NCBI RefSeq assembly: GCF_022751215.1
Contig: NZ_JAICDG010000002.1
Location: 2,098,431 to 2,162,430 of the forward strand
DNA: 64,000 nucleotides
DNA from: Actinomadura terrae
GTDB lineage: Bacteria > Actinomycetota > Actinomycetes > Streptosporangiales > Streptosporangiaceae
Direction: 5' to 3'
The position numbers were made by a program, and so were the translations under genes. The notes beneath the pieces are model-generated. The model did no database searches, was not told where the DNA came from, and was given only the letters and a program-made list of their open reading frames with translations. Of the stretch, positions 53,312 through 61,356 are shown piece after piece. How positions within the stretch are numbered: the first letter of the stretch is position 1; each line of letters starts with the position of its first letter.

Positions 53312-53406
53312 CCGGGGGGACGACCCCCCGGACCCCCCGATGTGGGGGGCTCCGCCCCCCACACCCCCCGTCGCGCGCTGCGCGCTCTTTTTTGGGGCTC
53401 CGCCCC
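53312..53406. repeat. Ladder of four GC hairpins
   Basis: Four successive perfect hairpins: 53312-53331 (8-bp arms, ACGA loop), 53341-53363 (10-bp arms, TCC loop), 53373-53385 (5-bp arms, followed by TCTTTTTT, a second terminator-like unit) and 53394-53406 (5-bp arms, TCC loop). They fill the gap between tRNA-Ala copy 1 and the end of the convergent peptidoglycan-binding gene. Blocks such as GGGGGGCTCCGCCCCCC look like a dispersed actinomycete repeat, but other copies cannot be checked. Confidence 0.75.
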
Positions 53407-53432
53407 TTGCCCCCGGCGGCTGGGGTTGGTGG

Positions 53433-54017
53433 TTATCTGGTTGGGGTGTGCTTGGTTTCGGCGCCTTCTGCGAAGGCGGCCCGGAAGGTGCGGGGGCCGA
53501 AGATGCCGTCGGCGCCGATTCCCTTGCGCTTCTGGAATGCGGTGACGGCCTTCACGGTGTCGGGGCCGTACAGGCCGTCGGGCTTCAGGGCGGGGGCCTG
53601 AAGCTTCTTCATCGCGTACTGGATGCCCTTCACCTGGTTCTTGCGGGTGTCGTTCCTGCCCGTGTTTCCGAGCCGGTTGCGGAGGGCGCCCCAGGTCTCG
53701 ACGTCGATCCTGCCGGTGGTCGGCAGGTCGGAGGCGCCCTGGAAGCGCTTGACCGGCTGGACCAAGTCCTGCGTGAACACGTCGCCGGCGTCGCAGTGGT
53801 TGTAGTAGCCGAGCTGCGTCAGGAAGCAGCGGACGGACGTGACGCGGTAGTCGCGGTCGCCCACTTCCAGTTCGACCCACTGCTGCGACTCGATGGCGCG
53901 GACGATCGCGGGGCTGGTGCCCGCGCCGTCGGCGTGGGCGGTGGCCGTATAGGTGGTGGCGGTGAGGGCGAGGGCCGTGGCCGTCAGGCCCAGCGTCGTT
54001 CGTCGCATGGATTTCAT
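53433..54017 (-). CDS. Secreted peptidoglycan-binding domain protein
   Basis: 194 residues. A signal peptide (MKSMRRTTLGLTATALALTA ... THADG) with cleavage near residue 30 precedes two PG_binding_1 units: one with CFLTQLGYYNHCDAGDVFTQDLVQPVKRFQ and a second with KPDGLYGPDTVKAVTAFQKRKGIGADGIFGPRTF. Two Cys may pair. There is no catalytic domain, so it may bind wall or serve as an accessory factor. GGGGG precedes the ATG at 54017; the second Met, three codons in, is an alternative. It lies between two tRNA-Ala copies. Confidence 0.85.
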   Translation of the reverse strand: MKSMRRTTLGLTATALALTATTYTATAHADGAGTSPAIVRAIESQQWVELEVGDRDYRVTSVRCFLTQLGYYNHCDAGDVFTQDLVQPVKRFQGASDLPTTGRIDVETWGALRNRLGNTGRNDTRKNQVKGIQYAMKKLQAPALKPDGLYGPDTVKAVTAFQKRKGIGADGIFGPRTFRAAFAEGAETKHTPTR

Positions 54018-54209
54018 GTGGAACCCCCGAGTTCCGTTGGCTGATCCTGCTATGGAGTGAGATGCCGGGTGATGGTTAATGGTTCTCAGGATCGCCGGGA
54101 ATTGTTCGGCGTTAAAGGTTCGCGTGGTTTCTGGCTCTTGGGTGGGCCGGGGCGGGCGAGTAGAGATCGTTCTGGTGAACGGTTCGAACAGTCGGGCCGG
54201 GATGGTTTC

Positions 54210-54449
54210 ATGCGTGGTATGGGAAGACATCGCAGAGGTGCGACGCGCGAGGTCACCGTGGCGGACCTCATCGACGAGCTGCGCCGGTTCGACCCCGGGA
54301 TGGAGGTGCGGCTCGCGATCCAGCCGAGGATGCCCCAGGAGCACGCGGTCGGGGCGGTGGCGGAGGCGGACGGGATGGTCTGGATCGGCGAGGCCGGGCA
54401 GCGCGGCTACGCGCCCGACGAGGTCGGCGAGCAGCTCGGCTGGCTCTGA
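54210..54449 (+). CDS. Small protein, function unknown
   Basis: 79 residues: a basic start (MRGMGRHRRGATREVTV), then an acidic helix-rich part (DLIDELRRFDPGMEVRLAIQ) and a strand-rich end. Third positions are strongly G/C from about residue 12 on, which supports coding. I do not recognise the family. The region upstream (54018-54209) has lower GC and no clear gene; it is probably the divergent promoter region. AGG/GGGA signals before the ATG are weak, so a start at a later codon is possible. Confidence 0.6.
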   Translation: MRGMGRHRRGATREVTVADLIDELRRFDPGMEVRLAIQPRMPQEHAVGAVAEADGMVWIGEAGQRGYAPDEVGEQLGWL

Positions 54450-54560
54450 CGCAAAGCCTTCGCCATGGCGGCGGCTACCTTTCGCCGTGTCGGGCTTCGC
54501 AATCTTGATCATGCGGAACAGCCACGGAAGTGGCGATGTGATCGAGATGAGGACGACCCA

Positions 54561-54944
54561 ATGAGAAAACGGATCACCGGCAGGCGGCTCGTTCCGGTGG
54601 CGCTCGCCGCCGCATCCGTCCTGGCCATGGCGGCGCCCGCGACCGCGGCGCCGCCGGACCCGCTCGATCAGGGCGAGGTGAGCCGCGATGACTGTCTGCG
54701 GGCGCTGAAGGTGCTGTCGATCCTGCACCTGCTCCCGGACGACAAACCGGGGCTCGGCGACGCCCTGTGCGACGACAGGAAGCCGAAGGGCGCCGGCAAG
54801 GAGGCCGACGCCGACGCCGAGAAGGGCTCCGAGCAGGAGGCCCAGGGGGCGGCGCGGGACGGGCAGCAGCAGCTCTTCGGTATCCCGGAACTGCCCAAAA
54901 GCCTCACGATCCGCATCCCGGGCCTCGCCCGCCAGCAGCACTGA
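54561..54944 (+). CDS. Small secreted protein, function unknown
   Basis: 127 residues. A clear signal peptide (MRKRITGRRLVPVALAAASV ... ATAAPP) leads to a mature protein of about 95 residues with two Cys (DDCLRAL and ALCDD) about 30 apart, a likely disulfide, followed by an acidic low-complexity part and a short amphipathic end (LFGIPELPKSLTIRIPGL). GAGGA precedes the ATG. I recognise no family. It ends just before a 36-bp palindrome and lies between two tRNA-Ala genes. Confidence 0.75.
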   Translation: MRKRITGRRLVPVALAAASVLAMAAPATAAPPDPLDQGEVSRDDCLRALKVLSILHLLPDDKPGLGDALCDDRKPKGAGKEADADAEKGSEQEAQGAARDGQQQLFGIPELPKSLTIRIPGLARQQH

Positions 54945-54950
54945 CGCGCG

Positions 54951-54986
54951 CTTGGGCCGCGGAGGGCATGCCCTCCGCGGCCCAAG
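54951..54986. terminator. Perfect 36-bp palindrome, terminator-like
   Basis: Positions 54951-54968 and 54969-54986 are exact reverse complements (begins CTTGGGCCGCGGAGGG). It starts 6 bases after the small secreted protein's stop codon. No T-run follows; it may also form a cruciform. Confidence 0.8.
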
Positions 54987-55033
54987 CCGCTCCCAACGTG
55001 CACTAAGCTCATCCTCGGCCGGTTCGCCGGCGC

Positions 55034-55106
55034 GGGGCTATGGCGCAGTTGGTAGCGCGCCTCCATGGCATGGAGGAGGTCTGGGGTTCGAATCCCCATA
55101 GCTCCA
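55034..55106 (+). tRNA. tRNA-Ala(GGC), copy 2
   Basis: Identical over all 73 bases to copy 1 at 53177, including G3-U70 and anticodon GGC. TAAGCT (55004-55009) is a plausible -10. A normal T-rich terminator follows, whereas copy 1 is followed by an unusual long hairpin, suggesting that this copy keeps the original downstream context. Confidence 0.97.
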
Positions 55107-55114
55107 CTCGTACG

Positions 55115-55144
55115 GGTGGTGCGGTTGACCGCACCACCTTTTTT
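55115..55144 (+). terminator. Intrinsic terminator of tRNA-Ala copy 2
   Basis: GGTGGTGCGG pairs perfectly with CCGCACCACC across TTGA and is followed by six T. Confidence 0.93.
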
Positions 55145-55151
55145 GTTGTCC

Positions 55152-56249
55152 CTACGCCGTGAAGCGCAGGACGGCGCCCACGTGCAGGCCGGGGTTGCCT
55201 TCCGCGGGCAGGACGACCAGGTCCCCGTCCGTGGCCGCCACCGCCCGGACCAGGGCGGCGTCCGCGCGGTCCTCGCGGGGGGCGTCCACGCCGAACTCCT
55301 CGCGGAGCTCCTCGGGGGACGCGGCGACCTGGGCTGGGTCGGGACCCACCCACAGCCGGGCGGGGGAGTCGGGGTCGTCGTCCAGCAGCAGGGTCTCGAC
55401 CTGGCCGTTGCGGACGGCCTCGACCGTCGCGGGGAGCCCGGCGACGGCGCGCTGGCCGTTGGCGAGTTCGCGGTCGAAGCGCTCGGCGACGGCCATCACG
55501 CGCTCGGTGCTCTTCAGCCGCAGGACGCGGTCGAGCTCCGCGCCGAGGTCGGGGTCGTTCATGTCGATGTTGCGGTCGGACTCGACGGTGTGCGCCAGCA
55601 CGTTGTCGGAGACCTCCTCCAGGACGGCGGTCCGGGCGCGGGTGTCACCGGCGATCACGATGGCCTCGGCGCCGCAGCGTTCGGCGGCGCGGTCGATCTC
55701 GTGCGCGACCTTCTTGGCGTTGGCCTTCCAGACGTTCTCCGAGGAGCGCTGGAACCGGGACTGGTTCCAGTCGCCCGCCTTGGTCTTGCGGATCGGGTAG
55801 TCCTCGTCCCCGCGCACGTCGATGTGGCGGTGCTTGCCGGAGGCGGTCACGCAGTCGATGGCGCCGCCCCGGCGGTCCACGACGGCGACCAGGTGCGAGA
55901 ACCGCTCGCCGCGTTCGGCGAGGTAGGGCAGGACGTGGGGGAGCGGGGCGACGCGGGCCTGGGGGGCGCGGGGGGCGGTGGGGAGCCGCTCGGTGTGCAG
56001 CACCTCGCCGTCCGCCGCGAAGATCACCAGGCCCTCGGACCTGCGGAGGCCCATCTCCTCGTCGATGGCCTGTTCGACGGCGCGGAGCGTCCCCTTCGGG
56101 GCGTGCTGGGCCTCCAGGTCCGCGCGCAGCGCCCGCCACCGGAGTTCGGCGGCCTTGGACGCGTCCTCGGTGGTCCGGGTGAGGTCGGCGTAGACCGACG
56201 CGTAGGGGCCCGGGCGTTGGTACAGCGTTTTGAGGAATGCCAGATCCAT
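55152..56249 (-). CDS. Vms1/bacterial eRF1-like protein (baeRF2, Rv2629 family)
   Basis: 365 residues. The whole length resembles the actinobacterial Rv2629-type proteins: MDLAFLKTLYQRPGPYASVYADLTRTTEDA at the start, a central RNase H-like eRF1 domain-2 region (HLVAVVDRRGGAIDCVTASG...FQRSSENVWKANAKKVAHEI) and an eRF1-like C-terminal domain (GDLVVLPAEGNPGLHVGAVLRF). Relatives are proposed to act on stalled or hibernating ribosomes; catalysis by this member is unproven. It is the last gene of a four-gene operon with MBL, Rho-N and VOC proteins. Confidence 0.75.
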   Translation of the reverse strand: MDLAFLKTLYQRPGPYASVYADLTRTTEDASKAAELRWRALRADLEAQHAPKGTLRAVEQAIDEEMGLRRSEGLVIFAADGEVLHTERLPTAPRAPQARVAPLPHVLPYLAERGERFSHLVAVVDRRGGAIDCVTASGKHRHIDVRGDEDYPIRKTKAGDWNQSRFQRSSENVWKANAKKVAHEIDRAAERCGAEAIVIAGDTRARTAVLEEVSDNVLAHTVESDRNIDMNDPDLGAELDRVLRLKSTERVMAVAERFDRELANGQRAVAGLPATVEAVRNGQVETLLLDDDPDSPARLWVGPDPAQVAASPEELREEFGVDAPREDRADAALVRAVAATDGDLVVLPAEGNPGLHVGAVLRFTA

Positions 56250-56306
56250 GGAATGGCCCTACCCGCCCCGGCTGGGGCAAACGTAAACAATCGGGGCGGG
56301 TGGGGC

Positions 56307-56654
56307 TCACGCCGGGGGACGGATCAGGCAGAACTCGTTGTCCTCCGGGTCGGTGAGGACCGTGGTCGTCCAGCCATCGTCGTCGAACGGGCCGCGGACC
56401 ACCCGGGCGCCGAGCGCGGTGACGCGGGCCAGCTCGGCGTCCATGTCGGTGATCCGCAGATCCGGGTGCATCCGGTTCTTGGTGGCCTTGTGCTCGGGGA
56501 CGCCTTGCAGGAGCAGTGTCGGCCGCCTGCCGTCCGGGTCCGTGAGGCGGACGTAGGGCGGGTCGTAGGGGCCGCGCTCGTAGCCGAGGGCGGCCGCCCA
56601 GAACTCCGCCAGCGCGTCGGGGTGGAGGCAGTCCAGGACGAAGACCAGCTCCAT
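56307..56654 (-). CDS. VOC family (glyoxalase-like) protein
   Basis: 115 residues of Glyoxalase_6 type: VFVLDCLHPDALAEFWAAALGYERGP, a PDGRRPTLLLQGVPE strand pair, KNRMHPDLRITDMDAELARVTALGAR, and DPEDNEFCLIRPP at the end, where the Glu is a metal ligand. His residues at HPD and near H66 fit the metal site. Substrate is unknown; many such proteins are resistance or lyase-like. Its ATG overlaps the stop of the Rho-N gene (ATGA). Confidence 0.85.
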   Translation of the reverse strand: MELVFVLDCLHPDALAEFWAAALGYERGPYDPPYVRLTDPDGRRPTLLLQGVPEHKATKNRMHPDLRITDMDAELARVTALGARVVRGPFDDDGWTTTVLTDPEDNEFCLIRPPA

Positions 56655-56911
56655 CAGTGGTTGCGCAGGGCGTCGATCAGTTCCGACTTGTTCATGGACG
56701 AGCGGCCCTCGACACCGATCTCGCGGGCGCGCTTCAGGAGGTCCTCCTTCGTCCAGTCGTCGTAGGCCGGGCTCTTGCCGCCCTTGCGTCCGACCTTGCG
56801 CTTCCCCTGGCCCGCCGACGCGTTCGCGATCCGCGCGGCCTTCTCCTTGCTCTCGCCCTGGTCCCGGAGCTTCTGGTACATCTTCTCGTTCTTGATCTGT
56901 GCTCTAGGCAT
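56654..56911 (-). CDS. Small Rho-N domain protein (DUF7218-like)
   Basis: 85 residues, strongly basic. The N-terminal half reads MPRAQIKNEKMYQKLRDQGE, the middle has KRKVGRKGGKS, and the C-terminal half is a Rho termination factor N-terminal fold (DWTKEDLLKRAREIGVEGRSSMNKSELIDALRNH), an SAP/LEM-like nucleic-acid-binding helix pair. It may bind DNA or RNA; function is unproven. It overlaps the VOC gene and lies 9 bases after the MBL gene. Confidence 0.8.
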   Translation of the reverse strand: MPRAQIKNEKMYQKLRDQGESKEKAARIANASAGQGKRKVGRKGGKSPAYDDWTKEDLLKRAREIGVEGRSSMNKSELIDALRNH

Positions 56912-56920
56912 ACAGAACCC

Positions 56921-57745
56921 CTACCCGTTGTGCGCGGCCCACACTTGTGGGACGGGGACGAACGGCTCGGGAAGATGGGGCGCGGCGAGCACGCCGCCGC
57001 GTTCGCGGACGCGCGCCAGGATCGCCGTCCTCGTGGTGGCGGCCCTCGCGGAGTCCTCGTCGTAGAGGTAGGTGACCGAGGGGTCGGCGAGCTGGACGGG
57101 GTGCAGGACGACGTCGCCCGCCACCAGCAGATCCATGTCTCCGACGACGACCGACTGGTGGCCGGGCGTGTGGCCCGGGGTCGGGACTATGGCCGTGTTC
57201 GGCGCGAGGGTTCGCTCGCCGGTGACCGTGTCCAGGAGTGGGGTCAGGGGGCCCACGACCTCGTCCAGGACGGGGCCGCCGTTGCCCTTCAGCCAGTCCA
57301 GTTCGTCCGTCTGGACGAGGTGGCGCGCGTTGGGGAACACCGGCTCGCCGTTCAGGACCGCGCCGCTCGCGTGGTCGCTGTGCAGGTGGGTGAGGACGAC
57401 GACGTCGACCTCCTCCGGGGTGAGGCCGATTCCGGCCATCGCCCCGAGCAGGCCGCCGGGCACCGGCGTCCAGAACGCGGCGGGGGAGTCCTCCGCGCCG
57501 ATCCCCGTGTCGACCAGGATCGTCGGCCCCTGCGGCTGACGCAGCACGAAGCAGTGGAAATGCAGGACCCACTCGCCCTGGGGGCCGAACGCCTCCGGAA
57601 CCTCGCGGCGGAGCCGGTCCCAATGCGGGTCGGCCCCCGGGAACGTCTCCGGCAGGGGACGGCGCAGGGATTCGCCCATCGGCCCGATCGCGTCGCACAG
57701 CGCGACGACCTCGATCCCTGACACGATCGCGGATTGCTGGTGCAT
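56921..57745 (-). CDS. MBL-fold metallo-hydrolase
   Basis: 274 residues. The metal motif H120-L-H122-S-D124-H125 (VVLTHLHSDHASG) is complete; later ligands are in PTPGHTPGHQSV, VAGDVVLHP, and the final PHLPEP. The N-terminal extension (MHQQSAIVSGIEVVALCDAI) and size are like quorum-quenching lactonase and related hydrolases; the substrate is unknown. GAGGAC precedes the ATG. It is the first gene of the operon running to the baeRF2 gene and is divergent from the AfsR-like regulator (59 bases). Confidence 0.9.
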   Translation of the reverse strand: MHQQSAIVSGIEVVALCDAIGPMGESLRRPLPETFPGADPHWDRLRREVPEAFGPQGEWVLHFHCFVLRQPQGPTILVDTGIGAEDSPAAFWTPVPGGLLGAMAGIGLTPEEVDVVVLTHLHSDHASGAVLNGEPVFPNARHLVQTDELDWLKGNGGPVLDEVVGPLTPLLDTVTGERTLAPNTAIVPTPGHTPGHQSVVVGDMDLLVAGDVVLHPVQLADPSVTYLYDEDSARAATTRTAILARVRERGGVLAAPHLPEPFVPVPQVWAAHNG

Positions 57746-57804
57746 GTCCTCAGGATCCCAGGCGAGGGCGTCATCGGGGACAATGGCATCCGGAGAGGGG
57801 AAAC

Positions 57805-60800
57805 GTGCGCATCTGCATCCTGGGCCCGCTCGACGTGCGGGACGAGGCGGGCCGTCCCGTCGAGGTCGGCGGCCCGCGGCTGCGCGCGCTCCTGGTCCGG
57901 CTGGCCGCCGAGGGCGGCCGTCCCGTGTCGGCCGGGCGGCTCCTGGACGACCTGTGGGACGACCCGCCCGGCGGCAACGCGCTCCAGGCCCTCGTCTCGC
58001 GGCTGCGCGCGGTCGCGGGCCGCGACCTGGTCGGGCACGGGCCCGGCGGCTACCGGCTCGCCATCGACCCGGGCGAGGTGGACGCGTTCGCGTTCGAGCG
58101 GGCCGTCGCGTCCGCCCGCGCCGAGCCCGACCCGGCCCGCCGCGCCGACGCGCTGCGCCGCGCCCTGGACCTGTGGCGCGGGCCCGCGCTCGCCGACGTC
58201 GCCGACGCCGATTACGCGCTCGCCGCGATCGCGCGGCTCGGGGAGCTGCGGCTCGCCGCCTACGAGGACCTAGCGGACGCCGAACTCGCCGCCGGGCGGC
58301 CCGCGCCGTCCGCCGCCGAGCTCGAACCGCTCGCCGCCGCGCACCCGCTGCGGGAACGGCTGCGCGGCCACTACATGCGCGCCCTGTACGCGGCGGGACG
58401 CCAGGCCGACGCCCTGGAGGTCTACGAGGAGACCCGCCGGGCGCTCGCCGACCGGCTCGGCGTCGACCCGTCCGACGAGCTGGCCGCCGTCCACCTGGCG
58501 ATCCTGCGCCGCGCCGACGACCTCGGCGGCGGCCCGTCCGCCGAGCTCCCCGCCGCCGAGCCCCCGCCGGCGCGACGGGCGCGCACCAACCTGCCCGCGC
58601 CGCTCACCAGCTTCGTCGGACGCGAGGAGGAGGCGCGCCGCGTCGGTAAGCTGCTGCGCGAGAGCCGCCTGGTCACCCTCACCGGCTCCGGCGGGGCGGG
58701 CAAGACGCGGCTCGCCGGGGAGAGCGCCGCCGCGTTCCTCGACGAGATGCCCGACGGCGTCTGGTTCGTGCCGCTCGCCCCGGTCAGCGACCCCGGCGAC
58801 GTGGTCCAGGCCGTGCTGTCCGCGCTCGGCGTCCCCGAGACGCTGCGTCCCGCCGAGCGCACCGCCGCGCGCCCGCTGGACCGGCTGGCCGACTTCCTCG
58901 CCACCAAACAGATGATCATCGTGTTGGACAACTGCGAGCATCTGGTGGAGGCCGCCGCCGGGCTCGTCGACCGCGTCCTCGGGCTGGCCGCCGGGGTCCG
59001 CGTCCTCGCCACCAGCCGCGAGCCGCTCGGCATCACCGGCGAGTCGCTGTGCCCGGTGCCCTCCCTGCCGCTGCCGCGCGAGGACGAGACCGACCCCGGC
59101 GAGGCGATGCGCCATGGAGCGGTCCGGCTGTTCGCCGACCGCGCCGCCGCCGTCCGCCCCGGCTTCGCCGTGGACGCCGAGACCGTCGCCGACGTCGTCG
59201 CGATCTGCCGCGCCCTCGACGGCATCCCGCTCGCGATCGAACTCGCCGCCGCCCGGCTGCGCTCCCTCACCCCCGGCCAGGTCGCCGCCCGGCTCGGCGA
59301 CCGGTTCCGGCTGCTCGGCGCGGGCTCCCGCGCCGCCCTGCCCCGGCACCGCACGCTGCGCGCCGTCGTCGACTGGAGCTGGGACCTCCTCGACGACGTC
59401 GAGCGCGCCGTCCTGCGCAGGCTCTCGGTGTTCGCCGGCGGCGCGACACCGGCCGCCGCCGTCCGCGTCTGCGGGCTCCCCGCGCCGGACGCGCCCGACC
59501 CCGGCGACGTCATCGACGTGATCGCCGCGCTGGTCGACAAGTCCCTCGTGATGGCCGAGGGCGACCCGGACGTCCGCTACCGGCTGCTGGAGACCGTCCG
59601 CGTCTACGCCGGGGAACGGCTGGAGCAGGCGGGCGAGGCCCGCCGCGTCCGCGACGAGCACGCCGCGTACTGCATTTGGCTGGCCGAGCGCGCCGAACCC
59701 GAGATGCGCGGCCCCGACCAGCTCCTGTGGGCCGACCGGCTCGGCGCCGAGCGCGGCAACTTCGCCGCCGCGTTCCGCCACATCGGCGACACCGGCGCCG
59801 CCGTGAGCGGGCTGCGGCTCGTCGCCGGGCTGGTGTGGTACTGGCTCATCCGCGACCTGGAGGTCGAGGCCAGCGGGTTCGCCGAGATGGCCCGCCGGCT
59901 GGCCGGCGACACCCCGCCGCCCGGCCTGCGCGAGGAGTACGCGATCTGCATCGCCTCCGCCGACCTCGTCGCCGAGATGACCTCCGACCGCGGTCCGACG
60001 GCGGAGTCCCTGCGCACGACGTTCGAGCACGCGCTGTCGTTCGTGCCCGAGGTGCCCCGCCACCCCGTGCTCGTCCTCATCCGCGCCGGCAGCCACCTGT
60101 TCGCGGGCGACCTGGAGAGCACCCGCCGCGCGGTGGAGTCCTTCTCGGAGCACGACGACCCGTGGGTGCGCGCCGCCGTCCGCGTCCTGCTCGGACACCT
60201 CGCGATGAACAGCGGCCGAGTCGAGGACGCCGCGCACGTCACCGCCGAGGGCCACGCGATGTTCGAGGAGATCGGCGACCGCTTCGGCCTCATCCTCGGC
60301 CTCGGCGGGCTCGCCCAGGTCGCCTTCGCGCGCGGCGACGCCGCCGAGGCCGTCCGCCTCGGCGAGGAGGCCTACGGGTACGCGACGATGGGCGTCAGCC
60401 CCGACCAGGGCTCGGCGATGCTCATCGAACTCGCCCGCGCCCGCGTCCACCTCGGCGACCTCGAACAGGCACGCCGGGACATCGAGAAGGCCGCGTCCGT
60501 CGCGGCGCGCATCGGCGAGTTCAACGACGCCTCGGCCGCCCTCCTGCTGCAATCGGAGCTGTGCCTGCGGGAGGGCGACCTGGCGGGCGCCCGCGCCCAC
60601 GCCGAACGCGCCCACGCCTGGACGGAGCCCCGCCGCCACCGCCCCGACTTCACCCAGGTCTGCCGCCGCACCTACAGCCGCCTCGGCGTCCTCGCCGAAC
60701 TGGACGGCGACCTGCCCGCCGCCGCCCGCTGGCACGCCCGCGCCTTCGAGCGCATCGAGGAGGACACCTTCGCCGGCAACCCCCTCATCGCCATGCTGGT

Positions 60801-61029
60801 CGAGGGCCTCGCCGCCTACGCCACGGCCCGGGGCGAGCACACCCGCGCCGCCGAACTCCTCGGCACCGCCCACCACCTGCGCGGCTTCCGCGACCGCTCC
60901 TCCTACGACGGCACCCGCACGGCCGCCGCCGCCGGACTCGCCCTGGGCGCGGACGCCTTCACCGCCGCCTACGAGCGGGGCCGCGCCGTAACACGAGGCC
61001 AGGTCATCGCCGCCGCAGTGTCTATTTAA
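57805..61029 (+). CDS. AfsR/SARP-type regulator (BTAD, NB-ARC/AAA, TPR)
   Basis: 1074 residues. A winged-helix OmpR-like DNA-binding domain (1-90; LLDDLWDDPPGGNALQALVSRLR) and a BTAD domain (95-237) form the SARP head. The ATPase has P-loop GSGGAGKT at 294-301 and Walker B IIVLDN (D375), with DGIPLAIELAAARLRSL as the GxP motif. The C-terminal 500 residues are helical TPR-like repeats. Family members switch on secondary-metabolite or developmental genes. No cluster lies next to it, so targets are unknown. GGAGAGGGG precedes the GTG. It carries no membrane segment, in contrast with the NB-ARC protein at 4744. Confidence 0.93.
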   Translation: MRICILGPLDVRDEAGRPVEVGGPRLRALLVRLAAEGGRPVSAGRLLDDLWDDPPGGNALQALVSRLRAVAGRDLVGHGPGGYRLAIDPGEVDAFAFERAVASARAEPDPARRADALRRALDLWRGPALADVADADYALAAIARLGELRLAAYEDLADAELAAGRPAPSAAELEPLAAAHPLRERLRGHYMRALYAAGRQADALEVYEETRRALADRLGVDPSDELAAVHLAILRRADDLGGGPSAELPAAEPPPARRARTNLPAPLTSFVGREEEARRVGKLLRESRLVTLTGSGGAGKTRLAGESAAAFLDEMPDGVWFVPLAPVSDPGDVVQAVLSALGVPETLRPAERTAARPLDRLADFLATKQMIIVLDNCEHLVEAAAGLVDRVLGLAAGVRVLATSREPLGITGESLCPVPSLPLPREDETDPGEAMRHGAVRLFADRAAAVRPGFAVDAETVADVVAICRALDGIPLAIELAAARLRSLTPGQVAARLGDRFRLLGAGSRAALPRHRTLRAVVDWSWDLLDDVERAVLRRLSVFAGGATPAAAVRVCGLPAPDAPDPGDVIDVIAALVDKSLVMAEGDPDVRYRLLETVRVYAGERLEQAGEARRVRDEHAAYCIWLAERAEPEMRGPDQLLWADRLGAERGNFAAAFRHIGDTGAAVSGLRLVAGLVWYWLIRDLEVEASGFAEMARRLAGDTPPPGLREEYAICIASADLVAEMTSDRGPTAESLRTTFEHALSFVPEVPRHPVLVLIRAGSHLFAGDLESTRRAVESFSEHDDPWVRAAVRVLLGHLAMNSGRVEDAAHVTAEGHAMFEEIGDRFGLILGLGGLAQVAFARGDAAEAVRLGEEAYGYATMGVSPDQGSAMLIELARARVHLGDLEQARRDIEKAASVAARIGEFNDASAALLLQSELCLREGDLAGARAHAERAHAWTEPRRHRPDFTQVCRRTYSRLGVLAELDGDLPAAARWHARAFERIEEDTFAGNPLIAMLVEGLAAYATARGEHTRAAELLGTAHHLRGFRDRSSYDGTRTAAAAGLALGADAFTAAYERGRAVTRGQVIAAAVSI

Positions 61030-61030
61030 G

Positions 61031-61101
61031 TCTCGGCCCAAGGGGGCTTGCCTGGCGGCAGTGTTTAGTGCAATCTCGGCCCAGCGTGCTCGCCTGGCGG
61101 C
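61031..61101. repeat. Imperfect 43-base direct repeat after the AfsR-like gene
   Basis: TCTCGGCCCA...TGCCTGGCGGC (61031-61059) recurs as TCTCGGCCCA...CGCCTGGCGGC from 61074. It directly precedes the dispersed repeat copy at 61124, so the 327-base gap after the AfsR-like gene is mostly repetitive and has no gene I can support. Confidence 0.6.
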
Positions 61102-61123
61102 TCGCACGCTGACCGATCCTGTG

Positions 61124-61219
61124 CGGGCGCGGATCGCTTCGCGATCTTCGCGGTGGGGCCTCGCCTCCGGCTTCGGCCCCACCGCTCAGCTACGCGCCCG
61201 CGTGACGGCTGAGGTCGCT
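61124..61219. repeat. Dispersed intergenic repeat, copy 2
   Basis: Same orientation as 48519-48614 and about nine of ten positions identical, 12.6 kb away. It contains the perfect dyad-like ATCGCTTCGCGAT and a GGGGCC...GGCCCC hairpin. As with copy 1, it sits just downstream of a gene 3' end. Confidence 0.8.
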
Positions 61220-61356
61220 GCGGGGCGCAGGCGACGTGTGCCGAACGCGCGATGCCGACCCGGGCTCGGCCTCGGGTCGGCATCGCGCGTCTCGTCCAGG
61301 AGGGTCGTCTCGCTCACTCCTTGAGCGACAGGCTCACGGCTCTGCGGGCGGACGGC

